Shown in pieces: positions 34,543 through 46,961 of a stretch of DNA of 64,000 bases. The position numbers were made by a program, and so were the translations under genes. Numbering within the stretch: position 1 is the stretch's first letter; each line of letters starts with the position of its first letter. The notes under the pieces are model-generated. The model was not told the origin of the DNA. It did not search any database and saw only the letters and a list, made by a program, of their open reading frames with translations. The DNA is from Tetmemena sp. SeJ-2015 (lineage: Eukaryota > Ciliophora > Spirotrichea > Sporadotrichida > Oxytrichidae). The DNA is taken from NCBI GenBank assembly GCA_027382625.1, contig JAJKFJ010021883.1:62001-126000 (forward strand), in the 5' to 3' direction.

Positions 34543-37500
34543 ATGATTAAATAGGAGTACTACGATCTCAAGGCAATAAACAGCATCCTCTTCAATTAGC
34601 AAGCGCGAATAGTTTCCATTTTCAAAGATTTCCTGATATATGACGATATCTGTGAGTTTCTATAGCAGGAGTATACAATAGAGCAGTCCAAGGTGCTTTT
34701 CTCTCAACATTTTAAAAAAGAAAAAGAGAAGAGCAGCCTATACGTTTTTTGTAAGCTTTAACTTATTTTCCATTTATTGAGAAGATAGCAAAGCACAAAA
34801 GCATCTCTAATTTACCAAACTACAGCATTTTGGAATCTCGGTCAATCCTAGTTAAAAATCAGCGTCTCAAACTCAAAGCATACCAAGACAAGATCAAACT
34901 TCAAAAGCTGTTGCAGTAAGAGCAAATTCAGAGGTAGTTAGATGCAGCCGCTAAGAAGTTCAATATAGGAATAGCTGGCTAGAGTAAAGGCAGCGCATAA
35001 CCCAAAAATTTGGAGTTTTAAAAACTTATCCAGTCCTCACTAGTGCATGAGTATAACTTCACCAGGTAAAATATCTCCATAAAGGAAAGCGAGAAGTCAG
35101 TGTTTCCTAATTAAAAGGAAGAAGAGGTAAAGTAGGATGATCCAAATAAGAGCTCTAATGTTAACTCGAGTAAACTGTCGGAACTATTATCGAAGTTACA
35201 TAAATAACCTTCAAATCTCTACTAAGATCAGAGTATGTCATTTAGTCGGTACTCAATAGCAAAGGAGTTAAATTATACACGTAATAAGGAAGGAAACGAA
35301 AATAGAATATCGTATGACTTTAAATAAAGTGGCACTGGATTAAGCAAATAAGTTTCTAACTTTTTCTATGGTAATGATAGCACCATCATAGCAGATAATT
35401 AATTTGGACTACTATCGCAAAGGACAAATAATTTCTTAATTAAGCAATTATAGGTTTCATATTTTTCACACCCAAGAATGCAAACAAAGAGGACCTGACT
35501 TTTAAGGATGGGCTGTCTACATAGAGAAGCTAATTAAAGAAACAACCAACTGTTCGTCTAAAAACAAAAGCATCTGAGGAGTTGAAATCAGAGCATGACC
35601 CCCTCGGCTCTATTCCTTTAACGCCAAAAGCTAATAAGTTTGAAATTACTAGCTCTTCTCAATCTAAATTGGCCTCTAGGCAAAGTACCCCAATCTAAGT
35701 ATAAATTCAATAGGAAAGTAGCAGTTAAAGCAGCCCATTTTAAATTGCAAAGGATGCAACAGACAGAGATTTTCCAATAATTACTCAACAGACTAAAAGA
35801 GTGGCTCCGCCAGATATCCCAAGGCCAAGCTAAACTCCAATAATGAGGACAAGTAAGCAGCAGATTGCTTAAGATGCAAATAATTAACGGCCTTCTTCAA
35901 AACTCAAGCCTCTCGATAATTCAACTTCATTCCATTAAGACCCTTCTAACATTAAAATTATTAAAAGCCCAAACGCTTTTCATATATCATTATCTTGTTT
36001 ATAATCGCATGCTCTACTCCCTTAAATTCTAAATATAGGACTCTTCCTAAGGATCCATCTTCTAACTCAGAAAATTTTAGCCAAGTACAAAATAAGCTGG
36101 CTCAGAAACAAAGGACTAGTCTTAATTTTGTAACTGAAAAACAGCAGGTTACTAATGATAGGAAAAGTTAAAAGACCAGTGGTGAGACAGAAGTTTATCC
36201 ATCTCAAATAATCTGTGTCTTAGTTTTAAGTGAACCAGTATTTGGATGGAGACATTGACGAGATCTTCTAAACTGAAAAGAGTTCTGAGAAAGACCAGAG
36301 TATCGCAGCTTTGTAAAAAGAAAGGCATGCTTAGCCAGCCACTAACTCTGGGAGTCTCTTGCCCATTTATATTATTTATTTATCACAGAAGAATTGAGAC
36401 AGAAGTAGAGCCCTTTCAGAGAAGCTATGAGTCTAATGATAATAACTTTAATGAATAGGTTTTATATCTCCAGCAAAGAGAACATAATAGTTTGCTATGT
36501 TAATTATTTAAAGAGGTGAAACTCCCTAAGAAGGCTCTTATAATTCCGTCGGAAAAAATGAAGATTACTTTAAAATGTATAAGACTATCAAATTGAAACA
36601 AGGAGGAGCTGATCAAAGGCTATTTAATCAGAACAGAGAAGGAGAATCATAGATTTATAGAGGGCAGGCTCTCAGTTGAGCAACACTCACAAGCCTCCAA
36701 GGGATTTTAAATACACTCAGAGTGTAATTTAGCACCCGTCTAATTTACCCTCAGTTAATGGATCCTTAATTAAATACCCATTATGTAAATATGTTCCTAG
36801 TAGAAGATAAATTTGGCAAACAGAAGCAGAAATAGTGCCATTTCAGGAACTCAAAGCCAAGAGGAAAAGAAAATATTTTCCTCTTCCTCTTCCATAAATG
36901 GCTTTAAAGAAGCAAGTAATTTGAATCTTGATCGTACCCAGAATTTACTCAAGCTAAATTTAAGGCCTTCAGCTGGTTTCCTTGATAAAGAGGGGCTCAT
37001 GAAAATTAGAAAAACTAGAAGTTTATTTAGAAGATAGTATTTAAGCACACCAGAGATAATAGCTTAGCGAGCAGTGGCTAAGGTTAAGTTCCACAAACTG
37101 AGTAAATTACTTCTTCTAAAATCGCATTTCTTAATCCTAGTTAGATGCAGGCAACGTAGAATCTTCAATTTATGATAAATTCAACTTTTATTAGCAAATT
37201 TCCCCAAAAGAGCAGGAATGATAGAGACTATAATTTTAAGACGTAAAACTCAAGTAGCTCAAACCCAACTCTTAATCTTTTCAACACATAAGGCAGGAAT
37301 AGTCTAAATGTGCATGGAGATGATCCCTCAATCAACTTTGATAAAATATTAAGAATTTTTGAAATTAAATTCTAAACTTTTTCTCAGGTAACATGTCATA
37401 GTCGCCGAGCCAAGTCAAATAAGATGGCAAGTTTTTCAACAGTCTACAAAGTTCTACGAGCAATTATCCCAACACACTTAGTCATAGCAAAGTCATAGAT

Positions 37501-38418
37501 CATAAGAGAGTTTCAAATGCGAACTAGAATTTCCAAACCTAACTTACTGCAACACTGCAACCTTAGCACTCAAAAAATGACGGAATACCTAAGATAAAGA
37601 TCGTTAAGAAGCCGAAGTTTAATTTCATCAGGCTTTTAATTTAAGTTGATTTTCAATAGCAACTAAGCTCCTGATTTTTCAAGGAACCCCTCTGATATCT
37701 CACTCTAGTTAGGGCGCTTAAAGCAACAACCACTTTCATTAGGCTTTGGCATTTTAGCAGGCAACCCCTTCGCCCTCATTTATAAATAATCACTAGTTGA
37801 ATCCACTTCCTGCAAATTTGCTAAGTTCTTCGCCCTCGCAAGTGCAGCAGCTAACTTAAGGAAGAAGAATGAATAGAAATGAATTCATGAGTCTTAAGAC
37901 TCGAGCTCATAGCTACGGTGGTAGCGGGGCTGGAGCTGCCTTGGTTAATCCTACTTCTTCGCACGAAAGCATTTCAAACTTGCATAACTAACAGCACCCT
38001 CATCTGGTTTAAAGTAACTCCTAGCAAGTTTATTAGGAGGAGAGGCATCATCGCTATAACTCTTCGCATAAGTATGAAAGCGTTGTGGGAAGTAACCAAA
38101 TGGGACCTCTTTTAAGAGCTGATGGGACCCTTATGAGCTCTGGATTCACTTAGAGCACCATCCAATAATAGCCTACTGATTTTCTCAATGGAATTTCTTA
38201 ATATTTCTTATGTAACGTCATTGCTTTTCAATTTGAATAAGTGTATAAGACTAGATGCAGAGAGACTCAAGTCTAAACTAGAAACAATAGAGGCAACTAA
38301 TTATAAAGAAGGCAGTCAAACCTCAGCAATTAAAACTTAAGGTCAGTTAGTATAAATATAACAGCTTAGGGTAATAATAACGTAAGGCCGCACTCTTAAC
38401 TTGACCAATATAACTCAT
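34543..38418 (+). CDS. Large disordered Gln/Ser-rich protein with helical N-terminus
   Basis: ATG at 34543 opens MIKQEYYDLKAINSILFNQQ and a helical, LisH/FOP-like start (IVSIFKDFLIYDDICEFLQQ). After an intron (GTAAGC..., about 34750) comes a coiled coil (LKAYQDKIKLQKLLQQEQ) and a long tail rich in Ser, Gln, Asn and Pro. The tail has dozens of TAA/TAG Gln codons, and the gene ends at a TGA near 38418 (PHSQLDQYNS). LisH/FOP-type starts are typical of centrosomal and basal-body proteins, but the similarity is weak and by eye. Introns or IESs account for frame changes near 35450, 36000 and 36800-37050. Confidence 0.5.
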
Positions 38419-38859
38419 GATAGATCAAATTCATTTATAATAGTCTGATTTATAAAGAGGAAGAAAAAGAATAAGCAATAAAAAAGCTTTTTAATTATTC
38501 AATAAATTCTACCAAAGTATCTACTATCAGAAAAGGTTTTTAAGTTGCTATATACCAGAAACATGAGACTAATCTACTTAAAATGTTTTAAATTAATTCA
38601 TTATTCATTTTAATCTTAAAGTGAAGAAGTTATGAAATTAAGATTTGAATTAAATACTGGCTTAATTTAAATTTGCTTCAATAATTTGGCATAAAATTAA
38701 TTCTTAGATAAAGGAATGGAGTAATCGAACAGCAAGCTTTCACAAAGGCTATTAGATTTTGAATAAGACCAGTTACTAAATCCAAAAAGTACAATAATAA
38801 GAACAACTTAGAATTTGAGGAGGGGATTATATTTAGATATTTATATGTGGATGGATAGC
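38419..38859. other. AT-rich spacer
   Basis: AT-rich DNA between the disordered-protein gene and the amino-acid transporter on the same strand. It probably holds the transporter's 5' region. I see no RNA gene or repeat. Confidence 0.4.
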
Positions 38860-40445
38860 GAATGGAGAAAGCAGGATCTGCAAATATCTCAGAAGCTCAG
38901 TGTAAGATTCTGAAGATGGAATTTCAAATTTTAGAGTGTTTATGACTTTAATCAAGGGTTACTGTGCAATCATTATATATACGTCTGTATTTTAAAAATC
39001 GTGATTTTGATTCTGCCTAAGTCATTTAAGAATGGCGGCTGGTTTGCATCACCCTTGACTCTCGTATTTAGTGGCGTTCTATCAACTTTGTGTGCTCTTA
39101 AATTAGTAGAGGTGAGTCTTAATCTTTAGATCTTTGATTTCTCTTTGTTGGGGAGGAGAGCACTCGGAAGATCTGGAGAGATAGCAATTGACCTCATACT
39201 CATGACAACAAAATATATTTTCAGTAACATTCTTAAAATTCATACTAATGATTACCTATGTTTCATTCATAGTGAGCCAGTTTACCTTCGTCTACGAAAA
39301 TATGCTATACTTGCTTGTGGCTTTCCAAGTCGACAAAAGCATCGCCTTAACAATTTAAAATTAGTGCATGCTCCATATTCATCATTTAAACTTGAAAAAG
39401 CAAATTGATAATAAATTTGACTCTTATCAAATTGTGTTTATTCCTTCCTCGCGCAAATCTAAGACCTCAAGAAGAACTCTTCAATATTTGTGCTGGGTTC
39501 TGGTATACTTGCTGTGGTAGTGACTTACGTGATTACTTATTGTATCATTACTATTTAAAGCCAGGGATTGAATGCATCTGTAACTCCAATGGTAAATGAA
39601 AACTTCCTCTCAACTCTTAGCTTCTCTGCTTATGTATACGAAGGCATCGGCTGCATACTCCCCACTCTAAAAATTGCAAAGAACAAGAAAAATGGGAATA
39701 AATTCTTCAAAGATTTTAATATAAGAAAGACTTCCCGCGCATGCTAATCTATGCAGTAACTCTGCTAACAATTATCTACATAGTTTTTGCATAGTTGTGC
39801 TATTTTACGTGGGGAAATGGACTCACAGAGCCAATTGTCCTTAACTAGATTTTGAAAAAATTTTATGTCCTTTTTTGAAAAATACTATTTTAGCTTTAAA
39901 TCTCTCTAATATTTTATGATTCATAGATTATAAATTAGATTTCCCCAGCTGATGGACTGCTAGTATTCATGAAGGTAATCTTCATCTTTTAAATTCTTTG
40001 TTCTTTCCTTTTGATGGCCTACATCGTGAACTCCATTTAAGAAAAGCTCATATTTGGCTCTTTCAAAGGGGAGAGTGAAGAAGAAAGATATTTCAGAGAG
40101 AACTATGGAGTTGAAGCCTCCATCAGACCTAGGAAAGAAGATGTTCCCTTCAATCCACTATTCTCGAGTGCTGGTCAGAATTTAACCATTTAAAGATGAT
40201 TAATTCTTATTGTAGCGATAACACTAGTGCTCGCTCTACTCTTTGCAAAAAAGCTAGATAAGTTCTTTTCAGTGATGGGTGCTCTTCTTTGCTCTACTAT
40301 TGTGTTCTTAATCCCCACCTGGATTCATTTAAGAATATGTGCTTTCAGTCCAACTGAGAAACTAGTAGATTAGGCGATAATTTGCTTATCAGTTTTCATC
40401 CTAGTATTCTGTACATACTCTAGCATTCAAACTTGGGATTCTTGA
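38860..40445 (+). CDS. Amino acid transporter, AAAP (Aa_trans) family
   Basis: Conserved family sequence appears in order: GISNFRVFMTLIKGYCAI (near 38930), LPKSFKNGGWFASPLTLVFS (39020), LSFSAYVYEGIGCILP (39610, the classic YEGIG motif), and RMLIYAVTLLTIIYIVFAQL with CYFTWGNGLTEPIVLN (39735). Further membrane spans follow near 39980, 40200 and 40390, with TGA at 40443-40445. These proteins are about 11-span amino acid/auxin permeases that carry amino acids with protons or Na+. At least three interruptions occur; one near 38965-39005 fits an IES with ATT pointers giving AIILILPKS. The start codon was not fixed. Confidence 0.8.
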
Positions 40446-40559
40446 AAATATCACTGATTTAAAACATTAATAGAATGACGTAATGCCGCTATTTTAATAG
40501 CTAATTATTTTGCATTCTTTAATTTGTTTTTAGTTGCAATATTATACGTACACCCCCTT

Positions 40560-40710
40560 GATTTTTCAAAAACTTTTGAGTTTGCTTCTGTAAGGCCTGG
40601 ATGAACGAGGACGAAAATCTTTTCATCTGTGGTTAATACTTGGTACTATAAGCGCTCCTTATGGGCCGAGAATAGCTAGAAAAATTTCAACAAAAAGGTA
40701 ATTTTACTGA
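40560..40710 (+). repeat. Diverged dispersed repeat, copy 2
   Basis: This is homologous to 30509-30660. Here a plus-strand frame is open (MNEDENLFICGQYLVLQALL, continuing KGNFTDILNPTIIKNLLDQ) with two in-frame TAA/TAG codons, and it runs on toward 40940. The copy ends about 240 bp before the MON2 pointer at 40946. Whether the ORF is a gene or chance cannot be decided by eye. Confidence 0.7.
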
Positions 40711-40945
40711 TATATTAAATCCCACAATTATAAAGAACCTTCTTGACCAACATGCCAGCTGTAGATGGGTTCTAAGCTAGCCTCTTCTCTAAAGTTCATT
40801 AAAAAGATTAAAACATAGGCTTCTTAAGGTAAAACTTGGCTTTATCGCCTGTAGTGAAAAATTGGGGCTGGAAAATTATAGTATAGAAATTTAAGTCTTA
40901 TTTTTGGACTATTAAATGATAATAATATCTTTAAAGTAAATTTAA

Positions 40946-40954
40946 AGATCCCTT
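40946..40954 (-). repeat. MON2 pointer, upstream copy (AAGGGATCT on minus strand)
   Basis: Plus-strand AGATCCCTT is the reverse complement of the word at 51259-51267. On the coding strand it reads HKGS just before the break, and joining at the shared 9 bp continues VSSSQFES in frame. Confidence 0.8.
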
Positions 40955-43597
40955 ATGAGTTGATTCCACAGTAGAGAGTGAGTTCGCTTTGGCAATATTG
41001 CTGCTGACTCTTTGGTGTTTGCTATTTGATTCAGTAACACTAGCTCTCTATAATAAAAAAGGAGATGAATGATCTCTTAGCTGATATTGTATTCTTCTCA
41101 TGCGTTTACTTAGCCTCTTCTACCTCACTTGCTTTGAGTTCCTCTTATTGCATATTCGCTTTATGAGCTGAAGCTTTCTCCTTTTGAGCAGTGCTATATC
41201 TCTCTACGATGTTATACTCCCGCATCTTCTCGTGTACTTTGACCTTTACCTCATTAAAGTCAACTAGAATTTAGTTTCCATTCTGATTCACAACCGGCTG
41301 ATGAGAGGCCTAACTTCCAGTGATAGTCTTACTTCCTTTTGCTTTGCTTCTATTCTTAACTACGGTCTCAATCCTTTGCATAGTTTCAAGGATAATACTC
41401 TTTCATTAAAAGATAAAGTGTGTGAGATTAGATATCTTTATTAATTCAATATACCAGGATTTAACATCCAAGATATATCCTAAGCAGTGGGCTATGTTCA
41501 ACAACGTCTTGCAAATTTAAACATTCTTGTCTGTCAAGGAATACTTTAATTTTAATTACAAATTTTAACTCTTTCATGATGTCATGCTTCTGAGAGCTCA
41601 TCTATGATTTGGACAAGGGAACTACTTGCTCTGTAAGACAAAAACTGCACAAGGACTCTAGAAATGCATCTCTAGAGTCATAGCATTAGATAGATCCGCA
41701 CACCCCAATGAAGTTCTGATAGCAGTTTAGAAGCATTTAGATACTTTGTTCATCTACTGTAAGCCTCAACAAGTTTTATAGAACCATTAAGAGAGGTTTC
41801 CAAGATAGTATAAGTAAGTCCTTACAGTCTATATCATGGATAGTTTGCTTTTAATTAGAGACAGGCATCTTTGAGGCAAGTCCTTAAGAGGGATTTGAGA
41901 ACTAAGTCTTTTGACCACCTATTTTAAGACCAAACTAGTCGAAGATTATGATCATGTTATCAACGAACTAGCAGATAGCTTCTACGATAAGTTTATGGAT
42001 TTGAGCAGGAGCTGGAGACGGAATCTCAGTTTCGAGCACTTATGGCTACTCAATGTACTTGGGAGCCTTTTGCTGAAAGAACATGGTGTTGACTATCTGC
42101 CTTTAATTAATTTCGGAGTTGAGGTCTATGCTTTCTGTGGCTGCAATTAAGGTCTCAAATATCTACACTAAGACAGTCTTTCCTACTTAGAGGGCCGACT
42201 GAGCAAAGATCTTTATTAAAGATGGGTTGTTGAGGGTAATTGCGATGCATTCAAAGCCAACTAAGCTCTTCCAACTAAGATTCATTGCAGATGATGAATC
42301 TTAGCTTTTGCCTTTAACTTGAGAAAAACCATCAGTCTCCGCCAGAATGTGAGTAAATAAGTTAACTCCAATTCCCAAGTTATTATCATTAGCATAAAAA
42401 TGTAATCATCTTATTTACACTTATCCCTTCTAAATCTAGCAATAATTACTAGAATAGTCAACTTTATAAGTCTTATTCCTAAAGTATACTCCTAATTCTA
42501 CTTGGATTTTATCATTTGCTCAAGGACTGGCACTAGCTCATTATCAAATACCCGAACTATTTATGGAAAGAATTGTAGGATGTCCCCCGTTTGTGTTAGT
42601 ATAAGGCAAATTATGTCAGTAATCATGCTCTTAGATTAAGGAGAAGGAGTTAGATTCCACAAGCCGCTCAAGTTCTAAGACATCTACTGTTGTGCATTCT
42701 TTTTTTCACCAGCTTCTTGAATAGCGAGAGCAAGAGCTCTAGAAAGGCTTTATATTAGGTCGATGCAGACTTAATAAATGTGCTAGCCTTCTAGAGTGTG
42801 TATTTTCTGAATGTACTTTTACTTATCATCAACTGATAAATAAAACCTTCGCTTTGGATCAAAGAAATCCTCGCTCTGAACTACTTCTTTGCATCTCGTG
42901 ACTAGTTTATCAAAGACTAGAGTGAAGAGCTGTCTTAGAGTTGCCTAAATAGTTGACTTGACTGAGTTACTCTTAGAGTAGAACATCTGGAAGCTGCACT
43001 ATAGGACCTAATAGAGTTAATTAGATAAATGAAGGCAAATATACCAGGTCCACGAATTCCTTGGAAAGTTTTAATGTAGTAGGGTTCAAAAATATGAGCA
43101 GTATCTGCAAGGTTTTTATCTGAGTCATCTCATCTGCGTTTTCTGTGCTCGCATCTCTCAGCATCGTAAGGATATTAAGAGTAGCAGACTGTAGTGTTTA
43201 GCCAAATAAAGCTTACCTCTGATATTGAAATCGATGAGGATATCTTTTGCAAGCAGTTGAGTGCTGGCAAGAATACTTTAACTTGCTTTGACTCAAATAT
43301 TTGACCCAAAGGAGAAAGTATCTGCTCTAGATTTGCTTGAACTAAAATTGTTTATGAGTGTTGTTCCGATTACAAACTGAAGATAATGAGGGTATAAAAC
43401 ACTCAACTCCCAATTGATTAGTATAACTTACTTTAATGAGTATCGTTTGTGGTTATAAATCTCAGAGCCTTTTCCACGTTCTACAAATTTATTCACATTG
43501 AAACTATTAGTCTTACATCCTTGACTCCAGCTGCTTTCTTTTTTACCTCCGCAAGCAGAATCTTGTAGTCGTTTTCAATTAAGTCCCTAGCGTTCAT
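40946..43597 (-). CDS. MON2: MON2 homologue, 5' block (N-terminal half), inverted
   Basis: ATG at 43597 opens MNARDLIENDYKILLAEVKK, then an intron (GTAAGACTAATAG...TTTGTAG). MON2-like DCB/HUS sequence follows: IKTLQILLIFLNPTTLKLSK, VKSTIQATLRQLFTLVFDKL, FTHILAETDGFSQVKGKS, SRDAFLESLCSFC and VQICKTLLNIAHCLGYIL, in the order known for MON2. MON2 is a large Golgi/endosome scaffold related to Arf-GEFs but without a Sec7 domain; it works with DOP1 and a P4-ATPase. The block ends at the AAGGGATCT pointer (40946-40954) after a Lys/Gln-rich linker. The rest of the protein is encoded at 51259-54955 on the other strand. Confidence 0.85.
41399..41439 (-). other. IES in MON2 5' block, AAAGA pointers
   Basis: TCTTT (AAAGA on the coding strand) occurs at 41399-41403 and 41435-41439. 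The 31 nt between contain an in-frame TGA. Deleting one copy with the insert (36 nt) joins WYIELIK to SIILETMQRIET without changing frame and removes the stop. No GT-AG intron is available here. Confidence 0.65.
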
Positions 43598-43870
43598 TTT
43601 GTATCGAACTATTATTCTTTACAAATTTAAATTTCTACTTCTTTGTCTCATCATCATCCTTATCTCAACCCTCTCTTTTAAAAAGCCTACAGAACGAAAT
43701 ATAGAGCATTTTATGAAATGCAATCGAGATGAAAATGCTATTGAGAGGTGATTGGTGGTGAGAAGTGACTCGAGTTAATTAGGGAAGTAAAATCCTAAAT
43801 TAATAATTTAAATTTAAATAAGGAAACTTTCCTCTTTCAAACTTCACTCAACCAGATTCTTACTACACTC

Positions 43871-44581
43871 ATGTCAGTCGAAGAGAACATTTTCTTGGCC
43901 AGAGTATCCGAGCAAGCAGAAAAGTTTGAGGACATGGTCGACTTCCTCAAGCCAGTATTGGATTCAAAGGGAGGTGATCTCTCCAGTGACGAACGCAACC
44001 TCCTCTCAGTTGCATTCAAGAACCTGATCTCCTCCAAGAGAAATGCATGGAGAACCATCACTGCCATCGAGCAGAACACCAAGTACGCTAAGTTCGCAGA
44101 TGCTCTCGCTGCCTACAAGAAGCAGATTGAATCTGGCCTCTACAAGGATTGCGAAAACATCATCGCAATCATCCAGACTCGCGTTCTCTCAAAGGCAGTT
44201 GAAGCTGAACCCAAGGCATTCTTTGTCAAGATGGTTGGTGACTACTACCGCTATATTGCTGAGACCGCTCAAGCTGCAAAGCTCGAGGAAGTCAAGAATG
44301 GCGCTCTTAAGGCTTATCAGGAGGCTTCTGAGATCTCACTCCCACCTTGCAACCCAATCAAGCTGGGACTCGCACTCAACTTCTCTGTCTTCTACTACGA
44401 AGTGATGAAGGACCACAAGCACGCATGCGAGCTCGCTGACGTAACTCTGCAGAACGCGCTAGAGAAGATTGATGAACTCGGAGAGGATGATTTTAGAGAC
44501 GCTAAGAGCATCATTGAGCTCCTGAAGGAGAACCTCACTCTATGGAAAGAAGAGGAAGAGGGTGGAGCTGAGGATCTATGA
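43871..44581 (+). CDS. 14-3-3 protein
   Basis: An uninterrupted ORF of 236 residues from ATG 43871 to TGA 44579-44581. The family signatures are present: RNLLSVAFKNLISSKRNAWR, KMVGDYYRYIAE (the Arg-Tyr pair that grips phosphate) and GLALNFSVFYYEV. The C-terminus is acidic (EEEEGGAEDL) and the length is slightly below the usual 245. 14-3-3 dimers bind phosphoserine/phosphothreonine motifs and regulate many partners. No intron, IES or TAA/TAG codon occurs, and codons are strongly C/G-ended, which suggests high expression. It lies inside the gap between the two MON2 blocks, divergent from the 5' block. Confidence 0.97.
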   Translation: MSVEENIFLARVSEQAEKFEDMVDFLKPVLDSKGGDLSSDERNLLSVAFKNLISSKRNAWRTITAIEQNTKYAKFADALAAYKKQIESGLYKDCENIIAIIQTRVLSKAVEAEPKAFFVKMVGDYYRYIAETAQAAKLEEVKNGALKAYQEASEISLPPCNPIKLGLALNFSVFYYEVMKDHKHACELADVTLQNALEKIDELGEDDFRDAKSIIELLKENLTLWKEEEEGGAEDL

Positions 44582-45082
44582 ACAGCGCCTAAAGCGTTGG
44601 CGTGAGGCAGCTACCTAGCAGCGCCTTAGGTCTGAAGTGCGAGCAGTCAGTATTCTTGTGAAGTAGTTATATTGCAAGCCATTAAGGCAGTCTATAATAC
44701 TCTAAAGATTTAAATAGCAGTGTATCTAAGGGAAGAGGCAATTAGGAGTAGGAATTAACAATGGGAGGTACAAATGATATCGAAATTTCATTTCATTTTT
44801 CCTGCCTATTTATTCCTTCTGTTCTGTCTTGTCTTTCAAATAAGTTATAGAACTGAGGGAATAAGATAATGCTTCCCAGCCTCAGCTATATATTAGGCAA
44901 CCTATCTTCTTCTCTTATCAGGAGCTAATAGGTTCTGGCTTTTACCGATAAAATATTAATTATATATTAGTGAGTGTGAGAGTGTGAAGTGGTAATCAAA
45001 CACCTATATACGTATTTGGTTTGCGATTAATTGACATCATACAACTTTAACTACTATCACCTATTTATAATTAAGATAAATT
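44582..45082. other. Intergenic region between 14-3-3 and acyltransferase genes
   Basis: The first 60 bases are GC-richer with imperfect inverted words (GCGCCTAAAGCG and CAGCGCCTTAGG) that could form a 3' hairpin of the 14-3-3 transcript. The remainder is AT-rich and probably includes the promoter of the acyltransferase. No gene was seen. Confidence 0.4.
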
Positions 45083-46936
45083 ATGAGCTCCTCCTCTTTC
45101 AATCAAAGCCAAGGCTGCTCCTAGTCATCAAGTCTAGAGCAAAATAGCTTCGCTCAAGCCAAAAACTAAGATATGAGCAACTAGGCTGCACTTGCTTCTA
45201 ACAATGCTAATAGCCTTCAGCAGATTGAAATCTTGAAGAGCTCAATCGCAACCACCATGAGCTCCATCAATGAAATTGAGAGCTAATTGAGAAATTAAAG
45301 CTCTCACATCACTGAGGAAACTAAGAGAGCGATATTGGAGGATCTAGGTTAAAAGCTGCACACTACCAAGTCTTCAATAAGCCAAAGTCTTCATGATCAT
45401 AAGATGCTAGTCAACCAATCTTTTGAAGAACTTGCTCAAAGAATTGAGCAGATAAAGTAGGCTCCAATCAATCAAGATGGCAGCATACGACTCAGTGCGG
45501 AAACAGAGTAAGAGCAACAGAAGACGAAACTAAACAAGAAGATATTTTCACAGAAGATATTCGTGGAAAGGGATTCTCTTCTGACTATAGCTACCACCAA
45601 ATAAGATAAGGGCTTTAGGACTCTTGAAAATATTTTCATCGCTTTCCTAGTTCTGCTAGGAGTTCAAATATGCGTGGACGAGTACTTCGAAAAAGGAAAC
45701 TTTTTCCCAGGCCTTGATCTATTCTATTGGACCTTTGGTCAATTTGATAAAGTTATCGTAGCTCTACTCTCTATGTATACTCTATCACTCTCAACTGTAT
45801 TCCTAGTTCAAATTGTCAAAATCTACAAACTAAGCGCTCTGCTCTACATTCCTATTTACGGTCTCATTCAACTAGGTCTCTTTTACATTGGTATTAATAC
45901 TTGCTTCTATTACAAATTCCCACCTGCATCAGCATTTTTAAAAAAAAAAACTATTAAATTGCAAGCAATTGTGGCTAGTGCAGAGATGGCAAGAGTTTCG
46001 ATGAAGATTCATGCCTACTTTAGAGAGAAAATAATTAATGGCTTGAACAAAGATGGGCCTGTTGCTCTTTTCATTCCAACCTGGGCTTCTAAAATGGGAG
46101 TGAAAGTTGAGGATTTAGACTAGCCACAAATAGACGTGAAGGACTTGCCAATAGAGATAGCAAGATACGCTTTCTTCTTTATCTGCCCAACACTAATATA
46201 CAGAGACAAATACGTTCTCAGAAGAAGCATAAGATGGAATATAGCTATCAAGAACATTGCAACTTTCCTCTTCCTTATCTTCTACGTTTGGAGTATCTTC
46301 AAAGCTATGAGCATCCCTATCTTTAGAGACACAGTCGAAAACCCAGGAAGCTTCAGATAGTTCTTTAATCAGGTTATATTTTCAACTGTGAGTGGAATCG
46401 TTCTATTGCTCTCTTTGTTCTATGGAATTCTTCACTGTTGGTTAAATTTCTTCGGAGAAATTCTGAGATTTGGAGATAGACTTTTCTACGAAGACTGGTG
46501 GAATGTGAAAGACTTTGCTGGTTACTATAGAAAATGGAACATTGTAGTTCATGAATTCCTCTACTACTATATCTACTAGGACAGTATTCGCTTCACTAGA
46601 GGAGCTTGCAATAGAACAAACGCCAAACTGTTGGTCTTCTTTATCTCAGCTGTAATCCATGAAGTGATTGTAACTTGCGGCTTTGGCTTTGTGTTCCCTA
46701 TTTTATTTGCTCTCTTCGGTGGTCCAGGCGTTATATTCACCTCATTCAAGTTCGGAACAAACGGCTACGCTGGAACTATTTTCTGGCTGCTTATGCTTAT
46801 TGGCTCAGGCATCCTCATGGTCTGCTGCTGTAGAGAATTCTATGCTCGCCAATCTCCAAAAGCTGTAGTAATCTCAGATGGAATATCTGCTTATCTCTAT
46901 CCATAGGCTCTCAGATTTTATCTAGAGTAGCCCTGA
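45083..46936 (+). CDS. Sterol/diacylglycerol O-acyltransferase (MBOAT family, SOAT/DGAT1-like)
   Basis: One frame with no intron or IES runs from ATG 45083 to TGA 46934-46936, 617 residues, with Gln as TAA/TAG about 20 times. The N-terminal 190 residues are Gln/Ser-rich and soluble (MSSSSFNQSQGCSQSSSLEQ). About eight membrane spans follow. The SOAT/DGAT1 signature FYEDWWN lies at residues 468-474, followed by YYRKWNIVVHEFLYYYIY, and the catalytic His is in VIHEVIV at residue 526. These ER enzymes esterify sterol or diacylglycerol with acyl-CoA for lipid droplets. Sequence alone does not tell which acceptor is used. The last residues LRFYLEQP lack an obvious retrieval signal. Confidence 0.92.
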
Positions 46937-46961
46937 GTCTAAATTTAGAACCCCGATTAAA

